Shown here one piece after another: positions 44,799-56,350 of a DNA stretch of 64,000 bases. The notes beneath the pieces are model-generated. The model searched no databases and had not been told where the DNA came from. It worked only from the letters and a program-made list of their open reading frames with translations. Origin of the DNA: Lolium rigidum. Its lineage: Eukaryota; Streptophyta; Magnoliopsida; Poales; Poaceae. Where the stretch lies: assembly GCF_022539505.1 (NCBI RefSeq), contig NW_025899946.1, forward strand, positions 310,001 to 374,000, read 5' to 3'. How positions within the stretch are numbered: the stretch's first letter is position 1; every line of letters starts with the position of its first letter. The translations under genes were made by a program, and so were the position numbers.

Positions 44799-47291
44799 AT
44801 GGCCTACCCGATCCAACTACTACTATTTTCCCACATATGCCTCCCACTGATGGCTCTCTTGTTGTTTCCCATGGTGTGTGACGCCTCCGAAGGCTCTCGC
44901 CAGATCCGCCTGAGATGTGGCGCTACCAGCAGTGCCAGTGATTCTGATGGTCGAACATGGGAAGGGGACAGTAACTTGCGGTTAGCTGTTCCGGGCTTTT
45001 CAACCAACGCGTCATACCTAGACCCCTCACTTCCCTCTCCAGTGCCTTACATGACTGCTCGCATCTTCACTTCGAATTTCACATATGTATTTGGGGTTGA
45101 CCCTGGTCGCATGTTCCTTCGACTCTACTTCTATCCATCTGCTTATGGTGAACATTCTGCTGCAGATGCATTCTTTAGTGTCACTGCAGGGATCCATAGC
45201 CTTCTAAATGACTTCAATCCTTCCCACACTGCTCAGGTCATGGGACATACTTACCTCATACGTGAATACTCGTTGAATGTTACTTCAGATGGGCTTTATG
45301 TCACATTTTCCCCATCATCACGGAGTATTAGGTCTTACGCATTTGTGAACGGCATTGAGGTTGTGCCAACTCCTGACATTTTCACGACACCGGTGCCAAG
45401 ATTTGTGAATGGTGGGAACCCAGATCTAGTCCGAATTTCCTCTGACATAGGCTTTCAAACAATGTACCGTCTCAATGTTGGGGGTGTGACTACCGCCGGG
45501 AAATATGATTCCGGCTTTTATCGCTCATGGGAAGAGGACTCCCCATATATTTATGGACGTTCAGATGGGGTGAATTTCTTCAGAGACAGCAATGTCACAA
45601 TCAGTTACCCGCTTAGCATGCCAGATTATATTGCACCAGTGTATGTCTATGAGACAGCAAGATCCATGGGAAGAGATGCACATATCAACTTAAGGTACAA
45701 CCTTACATGGGTTTTGCCTGTTGATGCAGGGTTCTACTACCTTTTGAGGTTCCATTTCTGTGAGATCCAGTACCCAATTACCAAGGAGAACCAGAGGAAC
45801 TTCTTCATATACATCAATAATCAGACTACAGAGTCAATGGATGTCATTGAGTGGAGTGGAGGAATTGGTATTCCGTTTTACACCAACTACATTGTTGCCA
45901 CAGTTGGTTATGGTCAAACAGATCTGTGGGTGGCACTCCACCCCGATTGCAGAACCAAGCCAGAATATGTTGACGCAATCCTGAATGGCATGGAGGTCTT
46001 CAAGCTACAAGATAAGCGCAATAACCTTGCTGGTGTTAACCCTATACTCAAGTCTGATGGTCAAGGCAAAACTGACGCTAGTATCCTAGCAATTGTTGGT
46101 GGAGCTATTTCTTGTTTCCTGGCTCTGTTGGTTGTCTGTTTCTGCATTTGTGTTAAGTACAGAGGGAAGAAAACTGTAGGTACCAAATGGATTCGCTGGA
46201 ATCCTCCAGATAGACACATGCATCTACTATTAACCACATCGCACTCAAAGGATTCCAAGCTTTGCCACCGCTTCTCGTTCATGCAAATTCAGGAAGCCAC
46301 CAATAACTTTGATGCAGCCTTCCTGGTTGGTAAAGGTGGGTTTGGGAATGTATACCACGGTCAGATAACGGGTGGGACGAAGATAGCATTCAAGCGTGGT
46401 AATCCTCTGTCTCAGCAGGGCATTCACGAATTCCGGAATGAAATAGAGATGTTAACCGATCTCCGGCATCGTCACCTCGTGTCACTGATTGGGTATTGTG
46501 ATGAAGGCTCCGAGATGATCTTGCTGTATGAATACATGGCCAACAGGACACTCCAGGAGCACTTGTATAATACCAACAAACCACCATTGCCATGGGAGCA
46601 GCGTCTTATGATATGCATTGGTGCAGCACTAGGGCTGAATTACCTGCACACTGGTGCGAAGCAGGCCATCATCCACCGTGATGTGAAGACTACTAACATC
46701 CTGTTGGATGACAAGTGGGTGGCAAAGGTTTCCGACTTTGGGTTGTCTAAGGCTAGTACAGACATGGATAAAACCCATGTGAGCACTGCCGTGAAAGGCA
46801 GCTTTGGATATCTAGATCCTGAATACTTTCGGTGCCAGCGACTCACCAACAAATCGGATGTGTACTCCTTTGGGGTTGTTTTGTTTGAGGTTCTCTGCGC
46901 ACGTCCAGTAATAAACACCAGTCTTCCCGAGGAGCAAGTGAGCCTGCGTGACTGGGCGCTGTGCTGCCAGAAGGAAGGTGTTCTCGGTGAGATCATCGAC
47001 CCCTATCTTGTTGGCAAAATCACGCCAAGGTGCTTCAAGAAATTTGCAGAGACTGCGGAGCAGTGTGTCGCTGAACGGAGCATGGATAGGCCATCTATGG
47101 GTGATGTTCTGTGGAACCTCCAGGTCGCACTACAGCTGCAGCGGGGTGCAACAGATCTGACGGACGAGTGGTACCACTCCGAGGAGACACCATTGTTGAC
47201 GAACTGGGTACAACCATCTTCAGGCTCAGTGATGAGCATGTCAGGACAGAAAGCCGTATTCTCGGCGCTCATGCATCCAGATGGCCGGTAA
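44799..47291 (+). CDS. CrRLK1L-type receptor-like kinase with malectin-like ectodomain
   Basis: 830 residues in one exon, as usual for this family. Residues 1-29 form a hydrophobic signal peptide. About 35-400 form the malectin-like ectodomain (IRLRCGA start, W.GD, several N-x-S/T sites, and the LRFHFCEI segment typical of the second malectin subdomain). About 429-451 is the single membrane helix. The kinase follows from about 490: glycine loop GKGGFG 511-516, ATP-binding Lys532 (IAFKRG), catalytic HRD 626-628 with [12 protein letters not shown] 646-648, and a [16 protein letters not shown] activation segment. It looks catalytically complete. The family senses cell-wall state and RALF peptides at the plasma membrane in growth, fertilisation and immunity; the exact orthologue among FERONIA, HERK, THESEUS or ANXUR types is not resolved. 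It is convergent with the glycosyltransferase gene 1.06 kb downstream. Confidence 0.93.
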   Translation: MAYPIQLLLFSHICLPLMALLLFPMVCDASEGSRQIRLRCGATSSASDSDGRTWEGDSNLRLAVPGFSTNASYLDPSLPSPVPYMTARIFTSNFTYVFGVDPGRMFLRLYFYPSAYGEHSAADAFFSVTAGIHSLLNDFNPSHTAQVMGHTYLIREYSLNVTSDGLYVTFSPSSRSIRSYAFVNGIEVVPTPDIFTTPVPRFVNGGNPDLVRISSDIGFQTMYRLNVGGVTTAGKYDSGFYRSWEEDSPYIYGRSDGVNFFRDSNVTISYPLSMPDYIAPVYVYETARSMGRDAHINLRYNLTWVLPVDAGFYYLLRFHFCEIQYPITKENQRNFFIYINNQTTESMDVIEWSGGIGIPFYTNYIVATVGYGQTDLWVALHPDCRTKPEYVDAILNGMEVFKLQDKRNNLAGVNPILKSDGQGKTDASILAIVGGAISCFLALLVVCFCICVKYRGKKTVGTKWIRWNPPDRHMHLLLTTSHSKDSKLCHRFSFMQIQEATNNFDAAFLVGKGGFGNVYHGQITGGTKIAFKRGNPLSQQGIHEFRNEIEMLTDLRHRHLVSLIGYCDEGSEMILLYEYMANRTLQEHLYNTNKPPLPWEQRLMICIGAALGLNYLHTGAKQAIIHRDVKTTNILLDDKWVAKVSDFGLSKASTDMDKTHVSTAVKGSFGYLDPEYFRCQRLTNKSDVYSFGVVLFEVLCARPVINTSLPEEQVSLRDWALCCQKEGVLGEIIDPYLVGKITPRCFKKFAETAEQCVAERSMDRPSMGDVLWNLQVALQLQRGATDLTDEWYHSEETPLLTNWVQPSSGSVMSMSGQKAVFSALMHPDGR

Positions 47292-48348
47292 GACAGAACT
47301 GCTGTTTAATGAGGACTTCTATTTATCATCTGCTGGTTCTGTGAAGCTGGCAGATTCACATTTACAGGTCGTTTGCCCCTTGTGTACTAGCAAGTGTGTT
47401 GTTGAACCGTTCCATAAACCTGTGTGCGCATTGTACATTCTGGTTACATTCCTAACTGATCATATCCTCAGTTGTTGTACTGGTATATGCACCACCAATG
47501 ATGTATTCTTACTGTTGAAAAAACTTGAGTTAGCAGACTCCACATGCCTCAGTTTGAAGCCATGAAATTCGCTCGAGTTTAGAGGAGTAATGCTCTCTTT
47601 TTTCAAACTTAAATTGCAAAAATTATATGCAAATGTTGAGCATCCCTCTATTTTAGCACCCATTTTGTAGGGAATGCTCAAAGCACCCAAGCATGCAAAA
47701 GAAAATGTTCAGGGGACACTCTTTACTTTGGGAGTTGGATCCTGTTCTTTCATTCCTCCCAGGGGTACAGATATGCTTGGCCTTAATGCTTGCTCAAACA
47801 CACCTATTCCTTGAGTTTCGGAAGCCCATAAATTCGCTCGAGTTTAGGGGTAGTGCTTTCTTTTTTCTTCGCTGGATTTTTGGAAGCCCATAATTTCCTC
47901 TAGTATATTTAATTTTTTTATATAGAAATGTTAAGCATCCCTGGATTTAACTAAGCACACCTTTTGCAGGGAATGCTCAAAGCACCTAAAAGCATGCAAA
48001 AGAAAATTTCAGGGAACGCTCTTTTTCTTTCGTAGTTGGATCCAACGGGTATACTATAAGCTTGCTCTAACTCGAGGACTTCATGTTCAGGGGTATAAAT
48101 AAGCTGTTTCATTAATTCCATCTATAATTACAGGGAAGAGCACATATGCATAAGGATATGAGTATAACTTAACTTAACGGTATACCTCCTAAGCCCTCAA
48201 TTAAGCTGGCAAAAAAAAAAAGAATCAACGGATCGATGCTGCTACCTCTCTGAATCCCAATCTTCCTCTTTTATCATTATGATTCAAGAAGACGAAGAAG
48301 AGGAGTAGCTAGCAACACAAAGAATGGGCAACCACCAGAAGTAGCAAC
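47292..48348. other. 3' flank between the convergent kinase and glycosyltransferase genes
   Basis: Contains the 3' ends of both transcripts and a local duplication (47550-48060). No further gene. Confidence 0.5.
47550..48060. repeat. Direct duplication, copies about 47550-47742 and 47815-48050
   Basis: Both copies contain AAATTCGCTCGAGTTTAG, a GAGCATCCCT/AAGCATCCCT block, GGGAATGCTCAAAGCACC, GCATGCAAAAGAAAAT and AGTTGGATCC in order. The middle of the second copy is expanded. The shared AATGCTCAAAGCACC core also occurs in the 10.5-10.9 kb duplication. Confidence 0.75.
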
Positions 48349-51300
48349 TCAGTGGATGCATATGCCAGGGACCTTCCACTGGAACTTGCCGGCCCTCTTC
48401 TCCGCCACCGGCGCCGCCGTGTAGTTCCGCCACACATCGAGCACGTTCCTCAGATCATGCAGCTTGGCGCCCAGCCCCACACAGCAGTTGGCGTGCAGGG
48501 TGCAGATCTTGTTGAGGTCCTTGCTGAGCTGACAGAAGCCGGAGACGTACTTGGTGTCGAGGAACTGGATATCGATGCCGAGCTTGTCGACCATCTCGTG
48601 CTTGATGAGGTTGAACACGTCCTGCTCGTGCTTCCCGAAGAAGCGGTACCGGCCGGCCTGCCAGTGGCGGTAGAACTCGATGGTCTTGGGGCAGGATCGC
48701 ACGAAGAGGAAGCCGCCGTTGGGGAAGTTGCCGAGGCTGTAGGGGTCGCCGATGAAGACGTCGCTGGAGATGGCGATGTCGGCGCCCATGGAGATGTGCT
48801 TGAACGGGTCCCGGAACCACATCACGTCCACGTCCTGCATCGTTTCCATTGACACGGCAACAAACGTTAGAGACCGGGTAGTAGTATGTGTACAAGATTG
48901 ATTAGTAATTTGATGGCGATTGTTTTAGGATTCTAGTAGCTGGTAGATGATCATGTGAAGGTTGAGATCGACGGGGGGGCATGGAAAGCGTGTCGGGTAC
49001 ATACTGTATACGGAATCTTTGATAGTTCCATGGTTCAGTCGGCCGTAGGATACAAACCACAAGTTTCCAACCGGCCGGCAGCTCACATGATTGGTACAGT
49101 TGAAACGAAGACTCTAGCAGCATATTCCATCGAAAAAAGTTCAGACTCTATACAGCAGCTAGCTAGACCGCCTTGTGTGACAGACTGTGGACAATTCAAC
49201 CGAACATGCTGACCAGCCGAACCCGTTGAACCACCGATCGATCATGGAGCAAGCGGAGCACACTAACCAACACGTAACAAACCTAGCGACCTAGTCGTCT
49301 GACAACTCTAACTAACTGTACTCCTAGAGTGACAAGAAGGTAAATACATTTACACATTTCAGCGGTAATTAATAACAGTAATGTGTAAAACTCCTCTCCA
49401 TATATAAAGTCGACTAAATAAGCGAAAACTAATATGAAATTGAGATGGTGAAAACACAAACAGGATAAATGTATCAGTACGTACCGTGAATAGGAAGTTG
49501 TAGCCGAGCTCGACGATGGTCTGCTGGAACTTGTTCCGGCCCCACATCATCTCCAGGTAGTCCTTGCTCATGAAGAACTTCTCAGACCTGTAATCCACCC
49601 CCGTCGTCCTGAGAAAGTAGCAGTGCGGGTGCACGATCTGGCACTGCGCGTACGCCGCCGGGTCCATGGTGACGATGACGAGGTGGTCGAGCAGGCGCGC
49701 CACGCCGCCCTCGCCGTTGCGGAAGCTCTCGAAGAAGAGGTCCAGCAGCGAGCCCGGCTTCGTCCACGCCGCGTTGATCTGCGTCATGATCACCGTCCGG
49801 TCCGCCATCGCCGCCCGGGCCAGCACCTCCTCCAGGTCCCCGTACTCCGACGCCGCCTGCAATGCCGATCGTCGTCAGTGAGGGGCAGACAAAGTTCAGG
49901 GTTTGTGGAATGCATGGACGGATTCGGAGAGACCGGCCAGTGAATGCCGGCCTGCCGGCCGTGCCATGCCGGTACCGGCAACTGCACTTGATTGCAAATT
50001 TTTCAGTTGTTTTTACTAGTCACATGTGGAGCCTAATGATGGTCACATGGGTGTCTGAACAGAAATAGATTTTGGTTGTCAGGGAGGCCTGCCCCCATGC
50101 TGCCGTGCCTGTACTTTGATGCATCAACACGGGCAGGCAGATGGACGGTGGTCCCTGGGTCCTAGGGCCAGCAACGGCCGTCCGATCAGAGGCAGAGGTA
50201 AATAGCCGTTTGGACCGCCACGTGTACGGCTGTCAGGGCGACGCATGGCGGACACGTGTGTAGACGTGGCAGCCATGCCGACAGCAGTAACAAAGGCAGA
50301 AGAGTAGAACGTGAACCGTAATGACTCGTGTACTAGTAAGCTTTTTTGTCATCATATGATCAAGCTACAAGGGTGATGACTCGTGTCATAACCAAGCTTT
50401 TTTGGCCATCATTTGCAGAAGCTACAAGAGCGTCGATGAGTCATTAGCACTTTATAAATGGCCATGGCAATGGCTAATGACACCTAGCTAGTCGGTGGAG
50501 GAAAGAAAAAAAAGTTGGATGTTGAAAGAGCAATTGGTGAGGGAGGGCGGTCAGAGGTGGCGGAGAAAGCATACGTCCACATACAGTACATAGCTAGCCG
50601 CCTCGAGACGTGAGCTGGTCTCGCCTCCTCAACAGCTTTCCTTTCGGCTTGGACTCGATCAACACACACCGTGATCACGCGCGCGGGCTTTTCCTTTTGG
50701 TTAACCCGTCGCCGTCGGCTCACGCAACTTATTCGAAAGCAGATGATTCTGCTACTAATAGCATTGTTTATCTTCCTAGCTAGCTGATCAGCGCATGAAA
50801 ACGGTATCTCGATTAGGTGAGCAAGGAAATTTAAGAAAAAAAGAATTCATCTGCTAATTTCATAGAGAAACAAGTCCTCTTCTGAACGGAACGGAATGGA
50901 ACAGGACTGGCTCCGAGCTGTAGATTGCGGTGAGAATGAACAACGAAACTCTTCTTCTTTCGGAACTTTGTTGAAAGAATGGCGAAGAAGATTCGTGGTA
51001 ACCGGGAAGATGGATATACTAGTGGTAGTACTTGAGTAAGCAGAACATTTGCTCGTGGAGGATCAGCTGTCGGAGACGAACTGTCCGTGGATGGTAGTAT
51101 TTATGATCCAACAGTAGTAATCCTCGGAGATCATCTTAATTAAACCCCAAGTCTGGTACGGGTAATCAAGCAAGTAGCACGGAGACAAAATTGATTTGCT
51201 TCGTACCTTGGCGGGTGCGGGTGCCGGGGCGGCGAGGGCGGAGACGTTGCGGGCGGCGTCGGAGGCGGCCGCCGTGTCGTCGGCGACGGAGCGCAGGTGC

Positions 51301-51503
51301 TCGAGCTGGGCGGCGGCGGTGCCGTTGTTGCGGCTCCATGCGGCGACGTCGACGAGGCGGTTGCCGGGGCTGGCGGACATGAAGAAGAGGACGCAGACGG
51401 TGGCCATGGCGGCGCCGAGCGTGAAGGACACCAGCGGGCTAATGCTGGCGCTGCCCGCGTCCCCCTTCATCTTCCCTCCCAACATCTGGTCTTGCTCCAC
51501 CAA
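48349..51503 (-). CDS. Nucleotide-diphospho-sugar transferase family protein (At4g15970-like), three exons
   Basis: Model on the minus strand: exon 1 51503-51207 (99 codons), exon 2 49856-49485 (124 codons), exon 3 48834-48349 (161 codons plus stop); 384 residues. Both introns begin GTAC and end with GCAG, and all junctions are in phase 0. Residues 23-42 form a type II signal anchor (Golgi membrane). After an Ala-rich stem, the catalytic domain starts in exon 2 (DRTVIMTQINAAW, then LVIVTMD). Exon 3 opens with DVDVMWFRDPF (Asp224 and Asp226), the DxD-type metal/sugar-nucleotide motif, followed by ISSDVFIGDP, NGGFLFVRS and KHEQDVFN, all typical of the GT77-related DUF family. Family members are thought to act on wall glycans; no substrate is assigned here. 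It is compact and complete compared with the usual 350-400 residues. Confidence 0.9.
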
Positions 51504-54321
51504 AGAATCGATCTGTCACGGCAACCTCAGAGCTCAGAGCTCAGAGAAACCAATCGGGACGAATTGGCAGGGCAAGAACAGGGCCGGCGACTCCGTTGGT
51601 TGGACACGAGGAGGAAGGCGAGCGGGAGGGAAAGATGCAACAAGCAAGGAAGCAAACTCGAAGGCTTTTAAGAGGTTGAAGAAGGAGGAGAAATGATGAT
51701 TGTGGAATTGCGCGTATGTATGTCGTGGCGGCTTAGAGACAGATCATCTGATTCCCACTGATTGATTGATGTTGCTGCCTATAGCCTGATTACCCTTGCC
51801 TCGCCGGTGGTCTCTCTCTTATTTGTGTGTGTTCATGGAGCAGGTTATAACTACTCTTGGGCCCGTCGCGTGGCTCTTTCGCTCGAGTCTCAGCTTGTTG
51901 AAAAAAGGAAAGGAAGTGGTACTTGGCTCGCTCGGTTGGGCCCACCTGTTTGGCCCGCCCGATCGGTGGCTAGTTTGAAAGTCGTCGCACGGTTGGGCAT
52001 GGGTCCGCCGCGCCGGCTTCGGTTTGGCAGCGACCCCAACGCCGCCGGTTGCTGCCAGCCGCCCGTTCGAGACCGCGCCGCTGCTGCCATAACGCATTTT
52101 GTTCTGTACCATAGGACTAGTGTAGTGCCGTTCTGCACCTAGCTTAGCTTGCTCATGGAGTCATGGGTGTTTCCAACGTAGTAGCATTTGGGATTTTTGG
52201 ATGGGCTCGCTTCACTTCCTACGCGTACTTCGTCTCTGCCCATCCGTAGTGATCGAATGAACGGCGGCTTCGTCTTTCACCAAAGGCTCTAGCCGCCTCT
52301 TTCGGATCTAGCCGCCGCCTCCAACTCTTCCACAACTCGGTTCCTTCTCCTTCCGCCACATCGAGAGCGGTGGGGAACCCGATCTCTGAGCTGAGTTCTT
52401 ACTAAAGTCAACAGATAAGGGTAGGGACTCCGAAACCATCTTCGTTTCCGCCTCCACGTCAGTGGAGCTGGCATCTGGCCCTTCGTTAGGCGACGAGATC
52501 TTCCTTGCAACGTCAAATGGTGTTGTTGATAGACTATGTACGGTCTCATAGCTCCTGCTTCGTCATATCGGTTTTGGAATTACTATCAAAGTTATCAAGA
52601 GGATGATGTTCCTCGGTTTTTTTTTGTCATGAATGCTGCATCTTCGATAATGGTGGTTCGTATGATCGTCTCCCCAGCAAAGTCGAAAAGTCATTTTGGT
52701 TACTGTTTCCTAAAATACCGGTGTTGGTTGGTAAATTTAATTATAAGAGAACATTCATCTGTATATACAACACGGTGTTCGATTATTGTTTTCTAAGTAC
52801 TCTTGTCTAAGCACTCCAGTTGCATAAAAGACTTGGTTGAAATAGCAGGAAATTACCTGACTGTGATGTGGGCCACTCTAAAAGTCTGGTTATGACCTAC
52901 ACCGTGAATGTACATGGCAACTTGCTCTCCACACACATGTGGATGCTATCTTGCAACAATCAACTCCCGTTAAACCTCTTGAAAAGTTTATGGAAGGAGG
53001 ATTTTTCATTCTTATCTTGGGCCAGCATGGGACCATAAGTTACTGCCTGATAGGCAGCTCGTCTAACTATTATTATGTGCAGGAAGAGTATCTAGGCCTG
53101 AACAACAACTACGATTGTTGTTGCCTGATGGGGCAGATTCATCTGGTCATCCTATTCAATTAGATCTAACATAAGTTCTTGCTAAATCTACCGTAGAGGA
53201 TATCAACTAACGACATGGGTAGAAAGTAGGGCACGAGATGCTGGTTTACCTCCGCCATTGGTAATGAGGGTGAGTAGTCGGGGTCGGAGAAGAAAAAGAT
53301 CTCGCTTGTGGATCCTAGGCTGGAGACTAAGTAGCTACAACGACAAACAAGTATGGCCTTCCGGTGCTGGAGCAGACGGAACCTTCGGGGGAGGTAAAAC
53401 TGCGGAACCGCATGTGTCGAGAGCGAAAACGAGTGTATTTTCATACTCTTCTGCTCGGAGATGGCCGGAAAGAAAAGGTGACACTAGCTTTGCCACGAAA
53501 CCCATTCCGGCAATTTTGGTTCTCCCGATGTCTCGCGTTGGCCTTCCACGCCCACACCGTTACCTCCTTTGACGCCGCTAGCTTCGGGCTCCATGGAAAC
53601 GACCAAACTGACGTTCCTAGCAGAGCCCAACCAAAAATTGCTTCTAGCAGGCAACGTACAAACATATATTTTTGCATCCAACAGTTTATTTAGAGAGGAT
53701 GCGGCAAATAATCACGCACCCTAACGATGAGTTGGCCAAGGGTGTAGTGTAAACATGTAGGACGAGTGGTCGAAGATGCATGTTACGGTCAACCAGGCTC
53801 GCTTTCGACCAGTCGGTGCTTAGAGAAAAAGATCTTGCTGCTCTGGCGTGTTAGGCTGGCTTCTCTGTGTAGTCAGTCGCGTCGATCGCCCCACGCCGTC
53901 TCGCGCGACGCCGACGCCTGCTAGCTGTTGCCGTCGGTCGACGTTGCAAAAGCTAAGCATACTTGCTTGTTGCTAATACTATACGATTTTGTTTTCGAAA
54001 AATGGTTTTATTCTTTTCGTAATCCACTGCCTCTTTAGTCCCGTGACTGATGATCGATCGTCGTCTAGTGTAGATTTATAGGCTCAGTATGTTTCTTCTT
54101 CTTCTTCCATGCTCTGTTTTCCTCGTCTCGAGTGGTACGTACGCAACACAGGGGCCCACAGGCATCCCGTTTGTGGATTAAACAAATTAAGAAGAAAGAT
54201 GAGCATGATCACCACGGGCTAGCTCGCGACATTCCGCCCCGGCATTCTGCCGCCAATCCCGGGGAGACTAATCTCCGCTTTGAAATCGAATATGATGCTT
54301 GCTGTAGTAGTATACTGCACT
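51504..54321. other. Upstream of the glycosyltransferase and intergenic DNA, no gene recognised
   Basis: 51528-51550 has three CAGAGCT units in the presumed 5' UTR. 51780-52140 and 52260-52550 are GC-rich and resemble untranslated exon or repeat sequence. 53160-53700 has open stretches on both strands without recognisable domains. No transposon ends were found. Confidence 0.4.
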
Positions 54322-54351
54322 TAATTTGTCGGTGCGCGCGTCGACAAATTA
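54322..54351. repeat. Inverted repeat with GC-rich loop
   Basis: TAATTTGTCG (54322-54331) and CGACAAATTA (54342-54351) flank a 10-base loop GTGCGCGCGT. Isolated; no adjoining gene. Confidence 0.7.
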
Positions 54352-54907
54352 GCAGCACATTTCTGGCTAGCTCTCACGTCGTCGTCACGAACGAATGCAT
54401 AATTCGTCACCATGGCCGGACGTCAAATGTGGTCGTCCCGCTTCCTAAACTTAGGCGCGTGCTTTGATTAATCCGCCGGTTTGGCCTGAGCCACAAATTT
54501 CCAAGCTCCATACTTGGGCGCGGCGCCGTGGAGTTAGACGTGGTCCAACGTTTTTCTCCTGATATATGTATGCATGGTGCAATTCAACACCTCACCGAAC
54601 TCTTGTTTTTAGCTACGATCCAAAAACTACTGCAATTTTCTTTTAGCCGGCCGTCCATGCTAAGTGGCCTACAAGGAATAAGGAATTTGCGTTTACCTTC
54701 CAGTACTAATTAACCACCTAGCCCCACCTGCCCATAACGTGGAACATGTGATTTTTTTTAAAAAAAAAAATCTATTTTAAACACTCAAGTCCAAGAGGTT
54801 CAGCAAAATGAAACACTGAATTTCAAAATCCGTTGTTTGTTTCAAGTTTTGTTGTTTGCACTCTGAGCAACTGAACGTTGGTCTAAATTGGACCTCGAAG
54901 CTGTTTG

Positions 54908-55165
54908 GCCAGGTCTAAATTGAACGGCTACATGACGAGTGGTCCTAGAAGAAGCGTCATTTAGCCTGTAACAATCCTTGACCTCTTTGACTTGCTTGAT
55001 GCGATCTTTGAGGTCACCGATTTGGTCAACGATTCCTCGACGTGACCCAAGCGTCTTGAGACGGCGAGCGGTTTTGCGGAAGAACTCCTTGAAACCCCCC
55101 TTATACCCGTCGTCATCGCCAAGGTGGCGGACAGGGATGGAGACAAGGGGGACGAGGGGGGCATC
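54908..55165 (-). pseudogene. NLR coiled-coil (Rx-N type) fragment
   Basis: Read on the minus strand from about 55165, the frame gives a VRHLGDDDGY stretch, then GFKEFFRKTARRLKTLG, IVDQIGDLKDRIKQVKEVKD and CYRLNDASS. The pattern of Phe-Phe-Lys, Leu-Lys, Asp-Leu-Lys-x-Arg and Tyr-Arg/Lys-Leu matches the end of the coiled-coil domain of grass NLR immune receptors and its linker. Nothing of the nucleotide-binding or leucine-rich part follows downstream in the same strand, and a C run (55167-55179 on plus) bounds it upstream. It appears to be a captured or left-over N-terminal exon piece. Confidence 0.55.
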
Positions 55166-55179
55166 CCCCCCCCCCCCTA

Positions 55180-56341
55180 TGCTTCATTCTTGGCTCCATC
55201 CTTGCACATACGCAAATAATTTACAAAAGGCCCATATACATAATTATCTATTCTACTTGTGCTATCTGTCTTGGGTAGTTATGTATCTGAAATTCTGAAT
55301 TAATTAAGACCACGGGTGTGTCACCGTCCATAAGCGAGGAGCACAAGCGACGAGTCTAGCGGCGCTCGAAAATATGGAAGAAATTAAATGAAGCTTGTCG
55401 TGGGTTTCTGATTATGTCTACCTCGATTCCGCACTCACGCCGCTGATGAGTAGAGGTTGATGCTACGCCGTAACTTATTCCTGCCCCTCCCAATCCCGCC
55501 GGCGTGTATGGTTATGTTGCCTTGTTTTTTCAGATTGAGAGAGGAGTTAGATGGGAGAGGAATCTAACGTATGTGCTTGTGAGGAAATGGATATTCCCGG
55601 TTAGGATTATCCTTTTCCTGAGGCGTGAGACAACTCAAGTTTAAATTTAGACCGGTGGTCGATACTTTAGAATACAACAACAAGGAATCAAACTTAGGGT
55701 TTGTTTCGTCGAACCTCTACAAGTATAAAATTTTAAATAGATTTTTTTTCTATTTTCTTTTTACGAGTCACATTCTGGCCCAAGGAATGATTATCCATGC
55801 GGTTACCTTGGTCGTATAAAGATGTCGCCTACCTTAGTAGAGTTTGACTTTTCCATACGGCGACAGGTGGGCCTGTTGGAAGTTTTCCACCGTGCGTGAC
55901 CTCATTGAGTCATCCTACGCTGGATTCTGCACACACGTCGCCATAGCAGCATGTTCGTCGGTGGTTTACAAAATGTAGTAGCTACCGAATTAGCGATATT
56001 ATTATAAATCGATCAGGGAATCAATGCCCTGACGCAACATAGACGTCAACGATAGGTGATGATTAGGGAGTTTTTTTTCCCTTTTCTGAACTTATCAATG
56101 ATTATTAGTTAGTTGCTAGTTGTACTAATTGCCACCGGCACACCGGAAAGAGAATAGTAGGGGAAAAGAAATGTGTTGGCTACAGATGTAAGTGCATGCA
56201 TGGACAGACCAGGCCAAGTAGTTGTTTGCACTTGCACATGGCGCCTGCCTACCTACATTTGACGCCGCGGCGTCTCTGGAAACCGGGGACGACAGTTGGA
56301 AATCTATGTTTGATTACTTGCATATGGTTAATCTAATAAAT
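55180..56341. other. Intergenic, no gene recognised
   Basis: AT-rich unassigned sequence between the NLR relic and a non-LTR-like insertion. No transposon termini identified. Confidence 0.4.
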
Positions 56342-56350
56342 AAATATGGA

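Noticed and set aside
48352..48852. 166-codon plus-strand frame across exon 3 of the glycosyltransferase
   Set aside because: It is a shadow of the GC-rich coding strand; the minus strand has the conserved DVDVMWFRDP motif and consistent splice sites.
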